Shown here: in pieces, positions 26,548 to 38,416 of the stretch
How the letters are laid out: every line of letters starts with the position of its first letter
How positions within the stretch are numbered: the first letter of the stretch is position 1
From: Closterium sp. NIES-65
Taxonomy: Eukaryota; Streptophyta; Zygnematophyceae; Desmidiales; Closteriaceae
Length of the DNA: 64,000 nt
Reading direction: 5' to 3'
Assembly: GCA_948144175.1 (NCBI GenBank)
Contig: CANXME010002456.1
Span: 1-64,000 of the forward strand
Translations under genes and position numbers: made by a program
The notes under the pieces: generated by a model
Seen by the model: only the letters and a program-made list of their open reading frames with translations
Told to the model about the DNA's origin: nothing
Databases searched by the model: none

Positions 26548-26992
26548 TGTTGGAAACAATCGGTCCTAAAGCGCTTCTATCGTGTCGAAACACCAAGGCA
26601 CAAGCGAAGCAAATCATATCGAGGCACCAGCGAGTCAACCCTCGGAGGTTGAAGTAACCGCTGGAGGTTACGCGAAGGTCAAAGGTCAGCGACCTTTGAC
26701 TTGACAAATACAGCGCGACAGCAAGGACACACAACTGACTCGATACTGAGCAGTTGCCCGAGTCGTCACTGTACCGAACCGTAACAGCAACAGTAAAAGT
26801 AGTTACAACCGTCTCTCTTCGTATTCCTTGTACTCTTATATAATCTTGTATCTCTTTACTTTAATCAACTCACTTTGCCCTCACATACCAGCGCAAGGTG
26901 GTTCAGAATCTTCTCTTAAACGCTTCCGCTATTACATCACTTTACCTAGAGTTTCATCCTACCAAAGATCCTAAGGGGCATTCAGCCCAACA
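26548..26992 (+). repeat. 3' LTR of E1
   Basis: The LTR is 445 bp, begins TGTTGG and ends CCAACA, a perfect terminal inverted repeat also found in the E2 LTR. It follows the polypurine tract GAAGCGAAGGGGAG. It keeps a TATA-like TATATAA at 26837-26843 and a hairpin-like palindrome at 26678-26700. No matching 5' LTR or target duplication remains because the left end is lost. Confidence 0.92.
26678..26700. promoter_or_regulatory. Palindromic W-box pair in the E1 LTR
   Basis: GTCAAAGGTC and GACCTTTGAC form 10-bp inverted arms around AGC. Each arm holds a TTGAC core, the W-box recognised by plant WRKY factors. The same palindrome occurs in both E2 LTRs although the flanking LTR sequence has diverged. 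Promoter function is inferred. Confidence 0.5.
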
Positions 26993-27040
26993 TGTATATC
27001 GGTAGAGGGAACATATGGTGTCACTTCTGGTGGTGGTGGG
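26993..27040. other. 48-bp spacer between E1 and E2
   Basis: This is the sequence between the end of the E1 3' LTR and the start of the E2 5' LTR. It ends in GGTGGTGGTGGG, whose last five bases are the left target duplication of E2. It shows no similarity to either element and is probably the original chromosomal flank of E1. Confidence 0.8.
27036..27040. repeat. Left target-site duplication of E2 (GTGGG)
   Basis: These five bases abut the TGTTGG start of the E2 LTR and are repeated at 47777-47781 directly after its CCAACA end. Five-bp duplications are the rule for copia integrases. Confidence 0.93.
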
Positions 27041-27474
27041 TGTTGGGAACAATAAATCCTAATGCGCCTCTGTCGTGTCAAAACCCAAGACACTAGCGAA
27101 GCACTCCGAACCGAAGCATCAAGTCAAACCTCGGAGGTTAGGGTAACCGCCTAGAGGTTACGGGAAAGTCAAAGGTCAGCGACCTTTGACTCGACAATTA
27201 CAGCGCGACAGTTAAGGACACACAACTGACTCGTTACAGAGCAGTTGCCCGAGTCGCACTGTATCGAATCGCAACAGCAATACAGTTGTCTATCTATTCG
27301 TATTCCCTGTACTCTTATATAAAACCCTGTATTTGCTTGTTTAATTTAATCTACTTTGCTCTCACAAACTAGTGCAAGGTCGGTTCACAAACTTCATTAA
27401 ACGCTTCCGCTATTACAAGTTTCCTACCCAGAGTTATCCTCTGCAAAGATCCTTAGGACTTTCTCAGCCCAACA
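27041..27474 (+). repeat. 5' LTR of E2
   Basis: The LTR is 434 bp with TGTTGG...CCAACA ends and differs from the 3' LTR at 4 positions. It contains the W-box palindrome (27168-27190) and a TATA box, TATATAAAA, at 27316-27324. It is followed directly by the primer-binding site. Confidence 0.96.
27168..27324 (+). promoter_or_regulatory. E2 LTR promoter region: W-box palindrome and TATA box
   Basis: The inverted arms GTCAAAGGTC/GACCTTTGAC at 27168-27190 lie about 125 bp upstream of TATATAAAA (27316-27324), the usual place for a copia U3 promoter. W-boxes bind WRKY stress factors in plants, and several plant copia LTRs are stress-induced. The link to expression here is inferred. Confidence 0.55.
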
Positions 27475-27486
27475 TGGTATGAGAGC
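27475..27486 (+). other. Primer-binding site of E2 (initiator tRNA-Met)
   Basis: The 12 bases just after the 5' LTR closely match the copia primer-binding site complementary to the 3' end of initiator tRNA-Met (TGGTATCAGAGC). The direct contact with the LTR and the match identify it as the minus-strand primer site. Confidence 0.85.
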
Positions 27487-27529
27487 TGACAGGGGAAAAC
27501 TCTGACTCTTTCAAAGATCATTACAAGAC

Positions 27530-30500
27530 ATGGCAACAAACAAGGAAAGGAGCTCCCCTAATGGCTCCTCGGGCACTACTCCTACTCCACCGCCAGCCTC
27601 TGGCCTGCAGACAGAGAAAGGCACGGCAGCAAGACCAAGGGGAACGTCAACCGAGACGCCCACGAACCACCCTTCTGACTTCGACCAGAGCATGATGGAG
27701 AAATTCTTCTCCTTCATGTCCTTCTACGAGCAACACCAGCAGTCGGGACCTGCACAAACACACAACAGCAACAACGGAGCGGCACCCATGAGCCTTGACG
27801 GGTCGTCATATGCGCGAGGGAATCAACAGCAGCAACCCACCTTCGCCCCGTACGAACGCGGGTCGATCAGCTTCCTGGCTCAACCTCCACCTGCGCAAGA
27901 CAAACCAATGGACGCGTTACAAGTTCAATCGCAATTCGCGCATGTTCTGAAACTACAGACATCAAGACCTTTCGACGGAAAGGACTTCTTCACCTGGTCC
28001 TTTGAATTCGAGCTGATGATGGAGGGCGCGCAGATACTCGGCTTCTTCGACGGATCCCTACAGTATCCAGCAAACGGCACACAGTATGAGAAGCAGCAGT
28101 ATACGTATCAATCGATGATGGCGTATACTATTCTACTGAGGAACATCACACCAACTCAGCAGCAGAACATTCGCTCTTACCGAAACTTCGGCAACTCGGC
28201 AGAACTCGCGTACGGCCACCTGAAGAACCTGTACCAGGCAACAGACAGTGTAAACCAGAGCAGGTTAATGGCGCAGTTGACAACAGTTGAAATGAAACCA
28301 GGAGAAAAAGGGTTGGCGTATATCAGCCGATGTCGCGAATTGCGCGACAAGCTTCTTCGATGCGGAGGATCAATCTCTGAAGACGCCTTCGTAACAGTCG
28401 TCATCGGTGGCCTCGGTCCTCAGTGGCGCGCCACCAAAGCAATTCTTCGAGCACAAGGGAGGATCTCCGAAGCGGCACTTTGCGCCGAAATCCACGCCGA
28501 GCAGCAGGATATGGACCTGCAAAAAGAAAGACACAAGAAAAAGGCATTAGCACCGGAGTTCGCTTTCCATACTCAGCGACGACACAACAACTACAACAAT
28601 CGACAGCAGCAGCCGAAGCCAGTACCTCCGTTTTGTCACATCTGCAAGACATCAGGACACCCACGCACGCATTGCCCGTCTCGTCAGACAACTCCACAGC
28701 GACAACTGCGGCCTTCAAGCACCCAAGTTGCTTCGACACAAGCAAGTTCGACAACCACGATTCAAGCTTCAACGACCTCAACTGGACAACCTGCACAAGG
28801 AGCAAGAAATATAGTCAACTGCATGGTCAAGATAAACGACTCTTGCATAACAGAGTCACCACCCCATTACTCACCAGAAGAGGAGCTCGACAACAGGACA
28901 CCTCGCCGCGAATCACTCCACCCGAATCCGACTTACGCCGCCATCGCTCAAAGTGAACCGTCCTGCCAAGACACTTGGTTCTTGGACAGCTGCTGCGGGC
29001 AACACATGTGCTCGTCCGGGCGCTTCGTACAACGCGAACATCGACTCCAACGAGACGTGATCATCACGGTCGCCAACAATCAAAACCTGCGCACACGACG
29101 ACAAGGAGTGGTACAGCTTCAGTCAAGAGAAACAAATGTCATACTGCACATGTCAAAGGTACTCATCGCTGAAGGACTCGGCTACAACTTACTGAGTGTT
29201 AGCCAGTTGATGGCGAAAGGGATTCACCTGGAAGCTGACAGCACCACCCAGGAGTTCAAGCTATATCACGGGAGAGGCGGTCTCTACATCGGGAAGGCAA
29301 TACTGAAGAACAACGTCTTCGTCCTCGACTTCGTTCCCGACCTTGGAACTGCAGACAGCGACGCCATCGTGAACTTTACTGACTGGACACACCCTCCGGA
29401 TCTCGACCCCGACTTCAGCCCAGGAGGATTCTGGTACTCCCACACTATCCCTGAAGCAGAACGAACAAGAGCATTAGCAACGATTCAACAAACACCAGAA
29501 GCAGAGGCAACAACACCGGCAGCAACAACAACACCGGCAGCAACAACATCGGCAGCAGCAACAACATCAGCAGCAGCAGGAACAACGACACCAGTCACAG
29601 TCGACGAAGCACCACCAACACCAAAACAACAGCTGAATCCGACTCAACGTGAAGTCCACCGAAGCGCCAACTTCGTCGCCAGCTTTTACTCCAACTCCGA
29701 CGCATATCAACGTTCACCCGGACACCGCGCCTCTGAAGAGATCTGGCACGCACGCACAGGACATCCAAGCAACACGGTTTTAAACAACACGATAAGAGCA
29801 GGAGTTCTTGACAAAGACTCCCTACTTCTACCCGACGGCAGAGAACTCCAGAGGGCACGAGGGACTTGCCTTATATGTCCCGAAGCTGACTTACCTCATC
29901 GACCGTTCGCTCCACATCACAACCCGAGCGCTCCAGCGTACGCACCACTCGAAAAGGTCTACAGCGACATCCTCTACAATCGCGAACCAGGACAAGTCAA
30001 CTACAACTACACCATCACCTTCATCGACGCCGCCACTCGATACGTCTGGCATCGCAACCTACCCAGCCGCGACATGGCACTCGCAGCATTCGCCGCCTGG
30101 CTACCGATAGCAGAGAGAGAGTCTGGAACACAACTGAAAAGTTTCCAGTCAGACGGAGGTGGCGAGTACACCTCTCAGCGCTTCAAGCAGTTCCTGGCGG
30201 AAAGGGGGATCAAGCAACTCCTCTCCCTTCCCTACGCACATCAGCAGCAAGGTGTTGCAGAACGAATGAACAGGACCCTGCAGAACAGCATGCGCAAACT
30301 GTTACGTGGCATGCGGCTACCCAACCACCAATGGCCAGCAGCAATGGACCACGCTGTCATGCTGCACAACCTGTTGTCGTCGTCGTCACTCCCGTACAAC
30401 GCATCACCGCATCTGCTGTGGACAGGGAAGCAGGGCAGCACAAAAATGTTACGAGTCTTCGGGTGCATGGTACAGTACCGACCCCCAGAAGCACGAGCGG

Positions 30501-31054
30501 GAAGATTTTCGCAACGGGCACAGTGGGGACTACACCTCGACATCGAGAAAAATTACAACGTGTGGAGAATCTTCGACGTCCACACAAAGGAAACAGTAGC
30601 AGCACGTGATGTGATCTTCTACGAAAGACTCACCCTTCAGACGTACCTCGCCAACTTGCACGAGAATCGGGACCTCACCAGTGGCTTTCGTGGTGACCGA
30701 GCCTTCGCGTCAGCAGCGGACGAAGCAGACTGGGATGAGCAGAACGCCGACAACGCCTCGGAGGAAGCCGGACCTCTCCCATACTGCTCCGTCGACGTGC
30801 CCATGGATGAGGATAATCCTCGCGACAGTAACAACGCCGAAGTCTTCTACCATTTCGCCGACAATGGTTACGTAACACCTGCGACAATCAACACCAACGA
30901 AGCAGAAAGGGTAGGGCCAAATTTCATGCCCGACCCAGAAGCGGGAGACGAAGCAGCTTATCCCGAGGATCCAGAACTCCCTCGATACTCACAGACTGGA
31001 CTGCAAATCCTTGGTCTCGTCACCGCAGTCCATGGCGCCGGCATTCCTAAGGAG
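27530..31054 (+). CDS. E2 gag-protease-integrase coding part
   Basis: An ATG at 27530, 43 bp after the primer site, opens a long frame. Gag (about 27530-28750) includes a UBN2-like region and a canonical CCHC zinc knuckle CHICKTSGHPRTHC at 28634-28675. An Asn/Gln/Ser/Thr-rich linker follows, then the protease region (about 28970-29240), a Thr/Ala-rich spacer (about 29490-29640), GAG-pre-integrase with HARTGHPS, and the integrase core (about 29950-30560, with SDGGGEY). The frame then enters the linker before reverse transcriptase, where E3 is inserted. It would act as the polyprotein precursor of a cytoplasmic virus-like particle; whether it is expressed is unknown. Confidence 0.93.
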
Positions 31055-31059
31055 CGTGC

Positions 31060-31194
31060 TGTTGGGATTAGAGAGAGGAATGAGTGCAGTATGAAATGAA
31101 GCAAGTACAAGTACCAACCCTAATTGGGTTGTACCCCCTATGGGCTACCCCACTACAGCCTAAATATATGCATCAGCTATATAATAATCTGACA
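31060..31194 (-). repeat. 3' LTR of E3
   Basis: This is a 135-bp LTR, very short for copia, identical to the other E3 LTR except at one position. On the - strand it is preceded by the polypurine tract TATGGGGGTG (31195-31204), which E4 shares. Confidence 0.94.
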
Positions 31195-31414
31195 CACCCC
31201 CATAGGCAAAGTGGGGGAGAGCAAGGGGTCACAAGACTAGTCAAGCAAAGCAAAGCAAAGCAAAGCAAGCTCAGGGTGGATCTCAAGGATACCACACAAA
31301 TTCCGAGCACAAGGTCAAGGCCACAAGGCCAGTTCACATGCAGCAGAGCATATATATATAACAGTGCTAAACAAGCAAGAGCAAGGATATATATATGCAG
31401 CAGTACAAGCAAGG

Positions 31415-34400
31415 TCAAGAGGTAAGCAAGTGAGGCCCAGTGGGCACAAGGCCTAGCAAAGTGCAAAAGCGCTGATGGTCACGAGGCGGAAGCGCCTTGG
31501 TGAACACATCAGCAGTGTTGGCCTCAGTGGCCACGAAACGCAGGCGAAGCTGACCACGCTGCTGCAGCTCTCGAGCAAGGAAGTAGCGCAGAGCAATGTG
31601 CTTCGTCCTGTGCTCCAGTCTGTGCTCCTGACACAAGGCAATGGTTGCCTTGTTGTCGACGTACAGCACTGGAGGAGAACGAGGCCGCTCTCCAAGGTCG
31701 GTCAGCAGGTAGGTGAGCCAGCGAAGCTCCTGGGCAGCCATGGCCGTGGCGTAGATCTCAGCCTCACAGCTGGAGCTGAGAACCGAAGAAGAGCGAGTAG
31801 AGCGCCAAGAGACAGAGCCAGAGCCAAGACTGAAGGTGTAACCCTGAGACGACCGCTGAGTAGCCTGGTCGTCAGCCCAAGAAGCGTCTGAGTGCCCAGT
31901 GAGCACAGGCCGCTCTCGCCCTCCAAGCACTAGCCCAATGCCCGACGTACTGCACAAGTAGCGCAACACCCTCTTAGCTGCATCCATGTGCTCCTTCCGG
32001 TGACGTCCGGGAGCAACATAGCGTGCTAAGATGCTGAGAGGGTATGCGAGGTCAGGTCGAGTGCAGGTCATCAGGTACATGAGGCAGCCCACAAGCTCTG
32101 GATACGGACCACTCGACTCTACGGACTCATCCGAAGGCAGAGCTGAGAGCGAGTGTCCCGTAGGCAGAGGAGTGGACTGAGGCGAGGAGTACGTGAAGCC
32201 GAAGCGCTGAAGGACCTGCTGCACCATGTGTGACTGAGTCAGGGTAATGGTGCGGCGTGCTCTGTCCCGGGTGATCCGCAAGCCAAGATAGCTTGTCAGT
32301 TCACAAAGGTCTGTGCACGTGTGTCTCTTCTGCAGCTCGGACTTCACGTGGGCGAGTGCGGCAGTGTCCGCAGTGGCAAAGACCAAGTCGTCGACGTACA
32401 CGAGGATGTAGAACGGCGGTAGCGAGGTGTCGGTGCGTAGAAACAGCCACGGGTCAGCAGTAGAAGGAGCAAACCCAAGAGCCGCAAGTGTAGTCCTCAG
32501 TGTGTCGTGCCACTCACGCGGCGCCTGGCGGAGACCGTAGACTGGCCGCCGGAGGCTCCACTGGGTACCAGGAGGGAACGACCCAGTGAAGCCAGGAGGG
32601 CGGCGCAGCCAGATCTCCTCGTGCAGGCGGCCCTGCAGGAAAGCAGTGCTGAAGTCAAGAGAGTGTAGCTCGTAGTCACGCTGAGCAGCGACGTGCAGTA
32701 GAACCCGAAGAGTGGTCATCTTCGGGGTCGGGGAGAAGGTCTGAAAGAAGTCAACTCCCTGTCGCTGACTGAAGCCACGAGCCACGTAGCGCGCCTTGAA
32801 GACAGGCGGAGAACCCGGCGGCCGCTTCACCCTGAAAATCCACATGCCACTGACAATGTTCGCCCCAGGAGGGGGAACAGCGTCAACGTAGGTGCCTGTG
32901 GACTTCCAGGAAGCCATCTCTGCGTCCATGGCTGACTGCCACTGAGAGGAGTACGGACCGGCCATCGCCTCTGCGTAAGAGCGTGGGGTCGGGATGTCTA
33001 GAGCATCCGGGTCTCCCTCAGGGGCAACAAGCATGGACACGAGATGGGGCAAAGCAGCGGCAAAGCACTGGAACTCCTCCTGCCTGTCCTCAAGGACGTC
33101 CGTGCCAAGAGCACAGTCACCCCCGACGGACGGAGGACAGGCAGACGCAGACGCAGCAGACGCAGACTCAGCAGACTCAGCAGACTCAGCAACAAGACTG
33201 GCAGCGTAGTCTAGACGACACGCAGCAGCAAAGTCGACCAGCTCAGCAACTAGGGCAGACGCAGCAGCGGACTCAAAGGAAGGGTCAGTGACAAGAGAAG
33301 CAAGAAGACGCGTGACAGTAGGACTGGCAGCACGGCGAGAGTCCGACTCCGGGTCGGCAAGTGTAGGAAGAGAAGACTGAGGAGGAGAAGGCAAAGGGGC
33401 ACGCAGAGGAGCAGTGGACGGACGCAGAGACATCCTGTGTGTGCCAGGGATAGGAGGAGGACGCTGACGCGAACCGCGACCACTAGGGCGAGCAGCTCGG
33501 ACTGGCGACGCAGGGCGGGACGCAGGCTCACGACGCTCAGCAAGACCTCCAGTAGGACCAGCGTAGGGAGAAGGAGAAGGCAGGGGAGAGGCGGGCTGTA
33601 ACTGGGACTGTGACGGGACAGGCTGTGGACACTCTACGGGAGGAGAAGGACCAGTGGAAGGCGGGAGACCAAGAACCTGCTGAAGGAGCGGAACGAAGTA
33701 CGGCCGAGGCCGCGCAGCACCGCCAGAGACAGCAGGGACAGCACCAACACCTCCAGAGGCAGCACCAGCACCAGTAGCAGCTCCAACTCCAGCACCTCCG
33801 GCAGCGCCAGAAGTACCCTCAGCAGGACCGACAGTCGTAGTCTCAGCGCCAGCACCCGCAGCAGCTCCAGCTCCAGAGGCACCCCCGGGCCCGGCAGCTC
33901 CAGTACTCTCAGTACGAGCACCTCCGGGACCCGTGGTACCAGCCCCCTCTGCAGCAACAGAACCTCCAGCACCCGCAGCACCCTCAGCTCCAGCAGCTCG
34001 CCTCCAGCGCCGGGCAAACCACTCACGCAGGTCCAGAGGAGAGAGCGGCTCGCGGCGCGAAGAACGGTCTGGAGAACCACCACGAACAGAAGCAGCAGGC
34101 ACAGCACTCCCAGACGCAGTACCCCCAGGCTCAGCACTCCCAGGCACAGCACCCCCAGGCTCAGCACCCCCAGGCTCAGTACCCCCAGGCACAGCAACCC
34201 CAGGCTCAGCACCCCCAGGCTCAGCACCCCCGATCGCAGCACCCCCAGGCTCAGCACCCTCAGTCGCAGCGCCCCCAGGCTCAGCACCCCCAGGCTCAGC
34301 ACCCCCAGTCTCAGCACTCCCAGTCTCAGCACCCCGAGGCTCCGCACCCGCAGCAGCACCAGAGTCACCAGTGACCTCAACAGGCTCGACCGCGTCTACC

Positions 34401-37400
34401 TGAGACACACCTGAAGGGGCAGGACCCTGAGGGGGGAGGGGGTCTACCGGGGGGGGAGCTGGGACCAGGAAGAGGGGCGGCGGGGGGAGGGACGGAGTGC
34501 GGTAGGGGAAGAGCCAGCAGAAGGGAACCGACTCGTCGAACGTAACGTCCTGGGAGGACAGAACACGACGAGAGGTGGGGTGGTAAAACTGCCACCCAGG
34601 TGCGTCAGGGGGGAATCCCAGGAAGACGCAAGGAGCAGCACGAGGGGACAGCTTGTCCGCAGACAAGTCGCGGACAAACGCCCGAGATCCCCAGACACGG
34701 AACGCCGACGCATCGCCAACCTTCCCCGTCCACAGCAACGCTGGGGAGGTCTCCGGTTTGGAGACCCTGGGCTGAAGGTTGATCTGATGCGCGGCGTACC
34801 GAACCGCAAACGGCCACAGAAAATGGGGGGCAGCCGCATGCACCATGGACGTACGGGCGACGTCCATGACAATGCCGATGCGGCGCTCAGCAATCCCATT
34901 CTACTGTGGAGAGTCCGGAAGCGTGAAGGTCTGGCGGATGCCTCGTGCACGACAGTAGGCTCGCAGAAGGCCGGAGGAGAACTCTCCGCCTCTGTCCGAG
35001 TGTAGACGCAAAACAGGAAAGTCCGAGCCAAAGCTCCGCCTGAGCTGGAGACGAGCTGCGCGGATCCAGTCGATCAACACCTCAGTGACCTCACCCTTGC
35101 TGCGCAAGGGGAAGACCGTGGTGTAACGCGAGTAGTCGTCAACCACCAGCAGGAAGTAGCGCTCGTGACCCTGTCCACGGACGCGGGCTGGGACCCACAC
35201 GTCCATGTGAAGCGTCTGCATCGGGGCCTCCATCGGAGGAAACGGGGAGGAGTGAGGGGAAGCCCGAAGGCGACCTTCGACACAGGGGACATCGGGAGGG
35301 CCAGGCCCCGGAGGAAGGGGAGGGAGGGACCGGGGAAGACCAGAGACAAGAAGGCGAGAGGCCATGCCCCGGAGACGAGGCAGGGAGGGGTGACCCATCC
35401 TGTGGTGCCACAGGAAGGTCTCGTGGGACAGGAGGCGACACGAGCAGGGAGCAGACTCAGGACCAAACCTGGACGCTGCAGCAAACACCTGACCCGACGC
35501 AGCTACCTGACCAGACGCAGGAGGAGGAGACGGAACAGTGAGTGTGTACAGGCTCGACCCGGGCCCACGTGTGAACGTGGTCAAGTGTCGACCCGTGTCC
35601 GCGTCCGTGCAGTGGGTGTCCCGTCGGCGTGCAGGGGTGAACTGGTCAACCCCTGCATCCTGTAGGTCAGCACCCGCCACCAAGTTCGTAGAGAACGAGG
35701 GGAGGTAGAGACCGGACAGGGAGCCAGACGGGACCGCAGGGCACGGAAGGACAGTGGAGTAGCGAGCCAGAACAGGACCCCCAGAGGGGTCCGCCAGGGA
35801 GAGTGCCACAGGCCGACTAAGCGGCGTGAGTGTGGTGCGGTCTCTAAAGAAAGAGCGAGATGCTCCTGAGTCAAGAGTGAAGGTAAGAGAGGGCGGAGCC
35901 GACGCTGTACCTGAGAGAGCAGACTCACCAGCACCTTGGGACACAGACTCACTGGCACCTAGAGCAGCAGCCGCAACAGCACCTAGAGCCGCAGTCTCAA
36001 CAGCACCTGGAGCAGCAGTCTCACCAGCACCTGGAGCCGCAGTACCAATGCCCGGGTCGGGCGGGAAACACCGGTAACAGTCACCCTCCTCACTAATAGT
36101 CACAGCATACATGGCACGAAGAATAGCATCAAAGTCAAGATCAAAGATAGCTACTCCTGCCCTAGAAAGCTGGTCCCAGCGAGGGATCTCAGAGGCATCA
36201 GGAAACTGGTGGCGCCAGGCGTCAGTCAGGTGGCCGAAGCAGCGCTGGGCAGAGTGTGGACCACCACACGGCTCACCCGCACGGTCGCCAGTGCGCAGGA
36301 CGTAGGTGCACGGACCAGGACCCCCACCCCTCTGACGTGCAGCGTACCACTCACGGAGCTGCTGCGGGGAGAGGGTCTCCTGACCACGCTGCTGCTGCTG
36401 GCGCTGACCACCACCGGAGCCACTCCTCTGCGACGAGCCACGACCGCCGCCGCCTCCTCCGCCGCCTCCTCCGCCGCCACCGCCACCACCTCCGCTGCCA
36501 CCGCCACCCCAACCGTCGCCGCCGCCACTACCGCCTCCGCCTCCACTCCCACCACCACCTCCGCTGCCGCCCCCGCCTCCACTGCCGCCGCTGACACCTC
36601 CACTCCCGCCACCACTCCCGCTACCACCCTCACCTCCTCCGCTGCCTCCACCGCCGCCTCCACCGCCCCCGCCGCCTCCCCCACCACCCCTGCCCCCCTT
36701 GCCCTTGCCAGAGCGACGTCTCCCGCTAGGGGCAGACGCCGCACCGACCGACTCAAAACCAACGAGGTCGGCCGTGGCAGCAGAGGCGACAGAGGGCAGG
36801 AGGGGGGAGGGGGAACACCCCTCAAAGATGGGGGTGCGCGGGTCACCACGAGAGGCCCCTACAGCGAGAATGCTCTTCTCAGCTGCGAGGAGGGACTTCT
36901 CGAGGAGCTCAACAGTGAGAGTGGTGGGGCAGACTGAGAGTAAGTCGTCCCTGACTCCGCGAAGGGAGTCAGGGAGGCGGGTGACAATGTAGTAGAGAGT
37001 GAAGTACTGGGGGGGGGGGTTCTTGGCGCAGAACTCAGCAGGAAGTGCAGCGCGGAAGCGAGCGTCACTAGTGCGCAGGTGGGTAATGAGGTCGGCGACT
37101 GTGGCAAAAGCAGCAAGGTCGGGAAAGAGGTACGGTAGCATGAGGCGGCTCAGTGCAGCAGTGGCAGGGGTGGAGTAGCGTGCAATAACGGCGTCGTACA
37201 AGGTCTTAGCACTCTTGTACGACCCAAAGTGTGCACGCTCAGAGGGAGGGAGGTGACGACGCACAGCAAGACGTGCAGCAGCATCGCGTGTGGCCCACTG
37301 TGAGCGAACAGTGGCATCCTCAGTAGCAGCAGGGGCGGGAGAGGCACCAGAAGTGAGATCAAAGAGAGAGAGGCCGTCAGCTCTGTCGCACTGTAGGAAA

Positions 37401-37480
37401 AGCAGTAGGTCGTCTACCCACACGTCAAAGTCGATGGCTCTGCCCTCAGCGTCAAAGGTGAGGACACTGGGGGTAGCCAT
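31415..37480 (-). CDS. E3 gag-pol region
   Basis: The - strand frame opens at ATG 37480 with MATPSVLTFDAEGR. Gag runs to about 36100 and contains a Gly/Ser run (about 36430-36700) and a Cys-x13-Cys-x3-His-x4-Cys motif at 36239-36310. Protease (DSGAS) lies near 35860, GAG-pre-integrase and integrase at about 35450-34600, and a long linker of EPGGA-type repeats and Pro/Ser stretches at about 34500-33000. Reverse transcriptase (about 32900-32280, YVDDL at about 32386-32400) and RNase H (about 31900-31430) follow. The order marks copia. Coding is close to complete, with about one break. Confidence 0.93.
34090..34350 (-). repeat. 15-bp tandem repeat coding EPGGA in E3
   Basis: About seventeen imperfect 15-bp units (CCCCCAGGCTCAGCA on the + strand) encode Glu-Pro-Gly-Gly-Ala repeats in the integrase-to-reverse-transcriptase linker. 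Units vary by single residues. The stretch is a coding minisatellite that keeps frame because 15 is a multiple of three. Confidence 0.85.
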
Positions 37481-38404
37481 GACAGCAGTAGGGTGAGGGC
37501 AGTGCACAGAGGAACGCTCAGTGCTCACCAGACAGGGCAGTGCAGGCGGCTCGGGCGGCTCGGGCGGCTCGGCTGCTGGGCGGCTCGGGCGGCTCGGGCG
37601 GCTCGGGCGGCACGGCTGCTGGGGCGGCTCGGCTCCTGGGGCGGCTCGACTGCTACTGCGGCTCGGCTGCTGGGGCGGCTCGGCCGCTGGGACGGCTCGG
37701 CTGCTGGGGCGGCGGGGCCGGGAGATGAGGCGGCGGGGCCGGCAGGTGCAGTAGCGGGGCCGGCAGGTGCAGTAGCGGGGCCGGCAGGTGCAGTAGCGGG
37801 GCCGGCAGGTGTAGCGGCGGGGCCGGTAGGTGAAGTGGCGGGGCCGTCAGAGGGGACGGCGGGGCCATTGGGTGCAGCGGCGGGGCCGTCTGAAGCAGCG
37901 GCGGGGCCGGCAGGTGGGACGGCGGGGCCGTCAAGGGAGGACGGCGGGGCCGTCAGGTGCAGCGGCGGGGCTGTCTGAAGCAGCGGCGGGGCCGGCAGAG
38001 GGGACGGGGGGGCCGTCGGGTGCAGCGGCGGGGCCGGCAGAAAGGGACGGCGGGGCCGTCAGAAGGGGACGGCGGGGCCGTCAGGTGCAGCTGCGGGGCC
38101 GGCAGTGGCGACGTCGGGGCCTGCAGAGGCAGGCGAGGAGGCCGCGTGGGCGGCGCTAAGGGGCCGCGAAGGCGGCGCGACGCAGCAGAGCCGCGAGGGC
38201 GGCGCGACGCGGCCGTAAGGCCAGCGCGACGTGGCCCGGGCCGCGCGCGCGAAAAAAAAAAAGGTCGCGCGCGCGACTCGCGGGGGCCACAAGGGCAGCG
38301 CGAGAAGGACTAGGGGAGGAGCGCGCTTCGGGGAGGGAAGGGCGCGCTCCGGGCAGCGAAAATTTCGTGGGTGGGCCCTTAAAAATTGGTCCTTAGGAAG
38401 GACC
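37481..38404 (-). repeat. GC-rich minisatellite leader of E3
   Basis: Between the primer site and the gag start lies about 0.9 kb made largely of tandem repeats. A 9-bp GCGGCTCGG repeat fills about 37546-37715, and GGGGCCGGCAGGTG-type repeats, including four near-perfect 21-bp copies, fill about 37735-38110. A perfect 14-bp palindrome, GTCGCGCGCGCGAC, is at 38264-38277 next to a run of A. It appears non-coding on the element strand and corresponds to the leader of the genomic RNA. Confidence 0.8.
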
Positions 38405-38416
38405 CGCTCTATACCA
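38405..38416 (-). other. Primer-binding site of E3
   Basis: Read on the - strand, the bases next to the 5' LTR begin TGGTAT and continue AGAGC, a close match to the initiator tRNA-Met primer site. Confidence 0.7.

Larger units (their letters stand above)
23414..26992 (+). mobile_element. E1: 5'-truncated, broken Ty1/copia element
   Basis: This is the right part of a copia element of the same family as E2. It starts inside the Ala/Thr-rich, ACA/GCA-repeat region before the integrase. It then carries GAG-pre-integrase and integrase sequence (about 23690-24560), reverse transcriptase (about 25060-25700, with YVDDL at 25584) and RNase H (about 26080-26480), followed by a polypurine tract at 26534-26547 and a 3' LTR at 26548-26992. 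The 5' LTR, gag and protease are absent; the hexamer array lies in their place. The coding part is broken, with roughly half a dozen or more breaks. Its LTR is only about 75-80% like the E2 LTR by eye, so it is an old copy. Confidence 0.93.

Noticed and set aside
34090-34350. Collagen-like or silk-like host gene from the EPGGA repeats
   Set aside because: The repeats lie in the same region as the integrase and reverse transcriptase sequence of E3 and are its linker.
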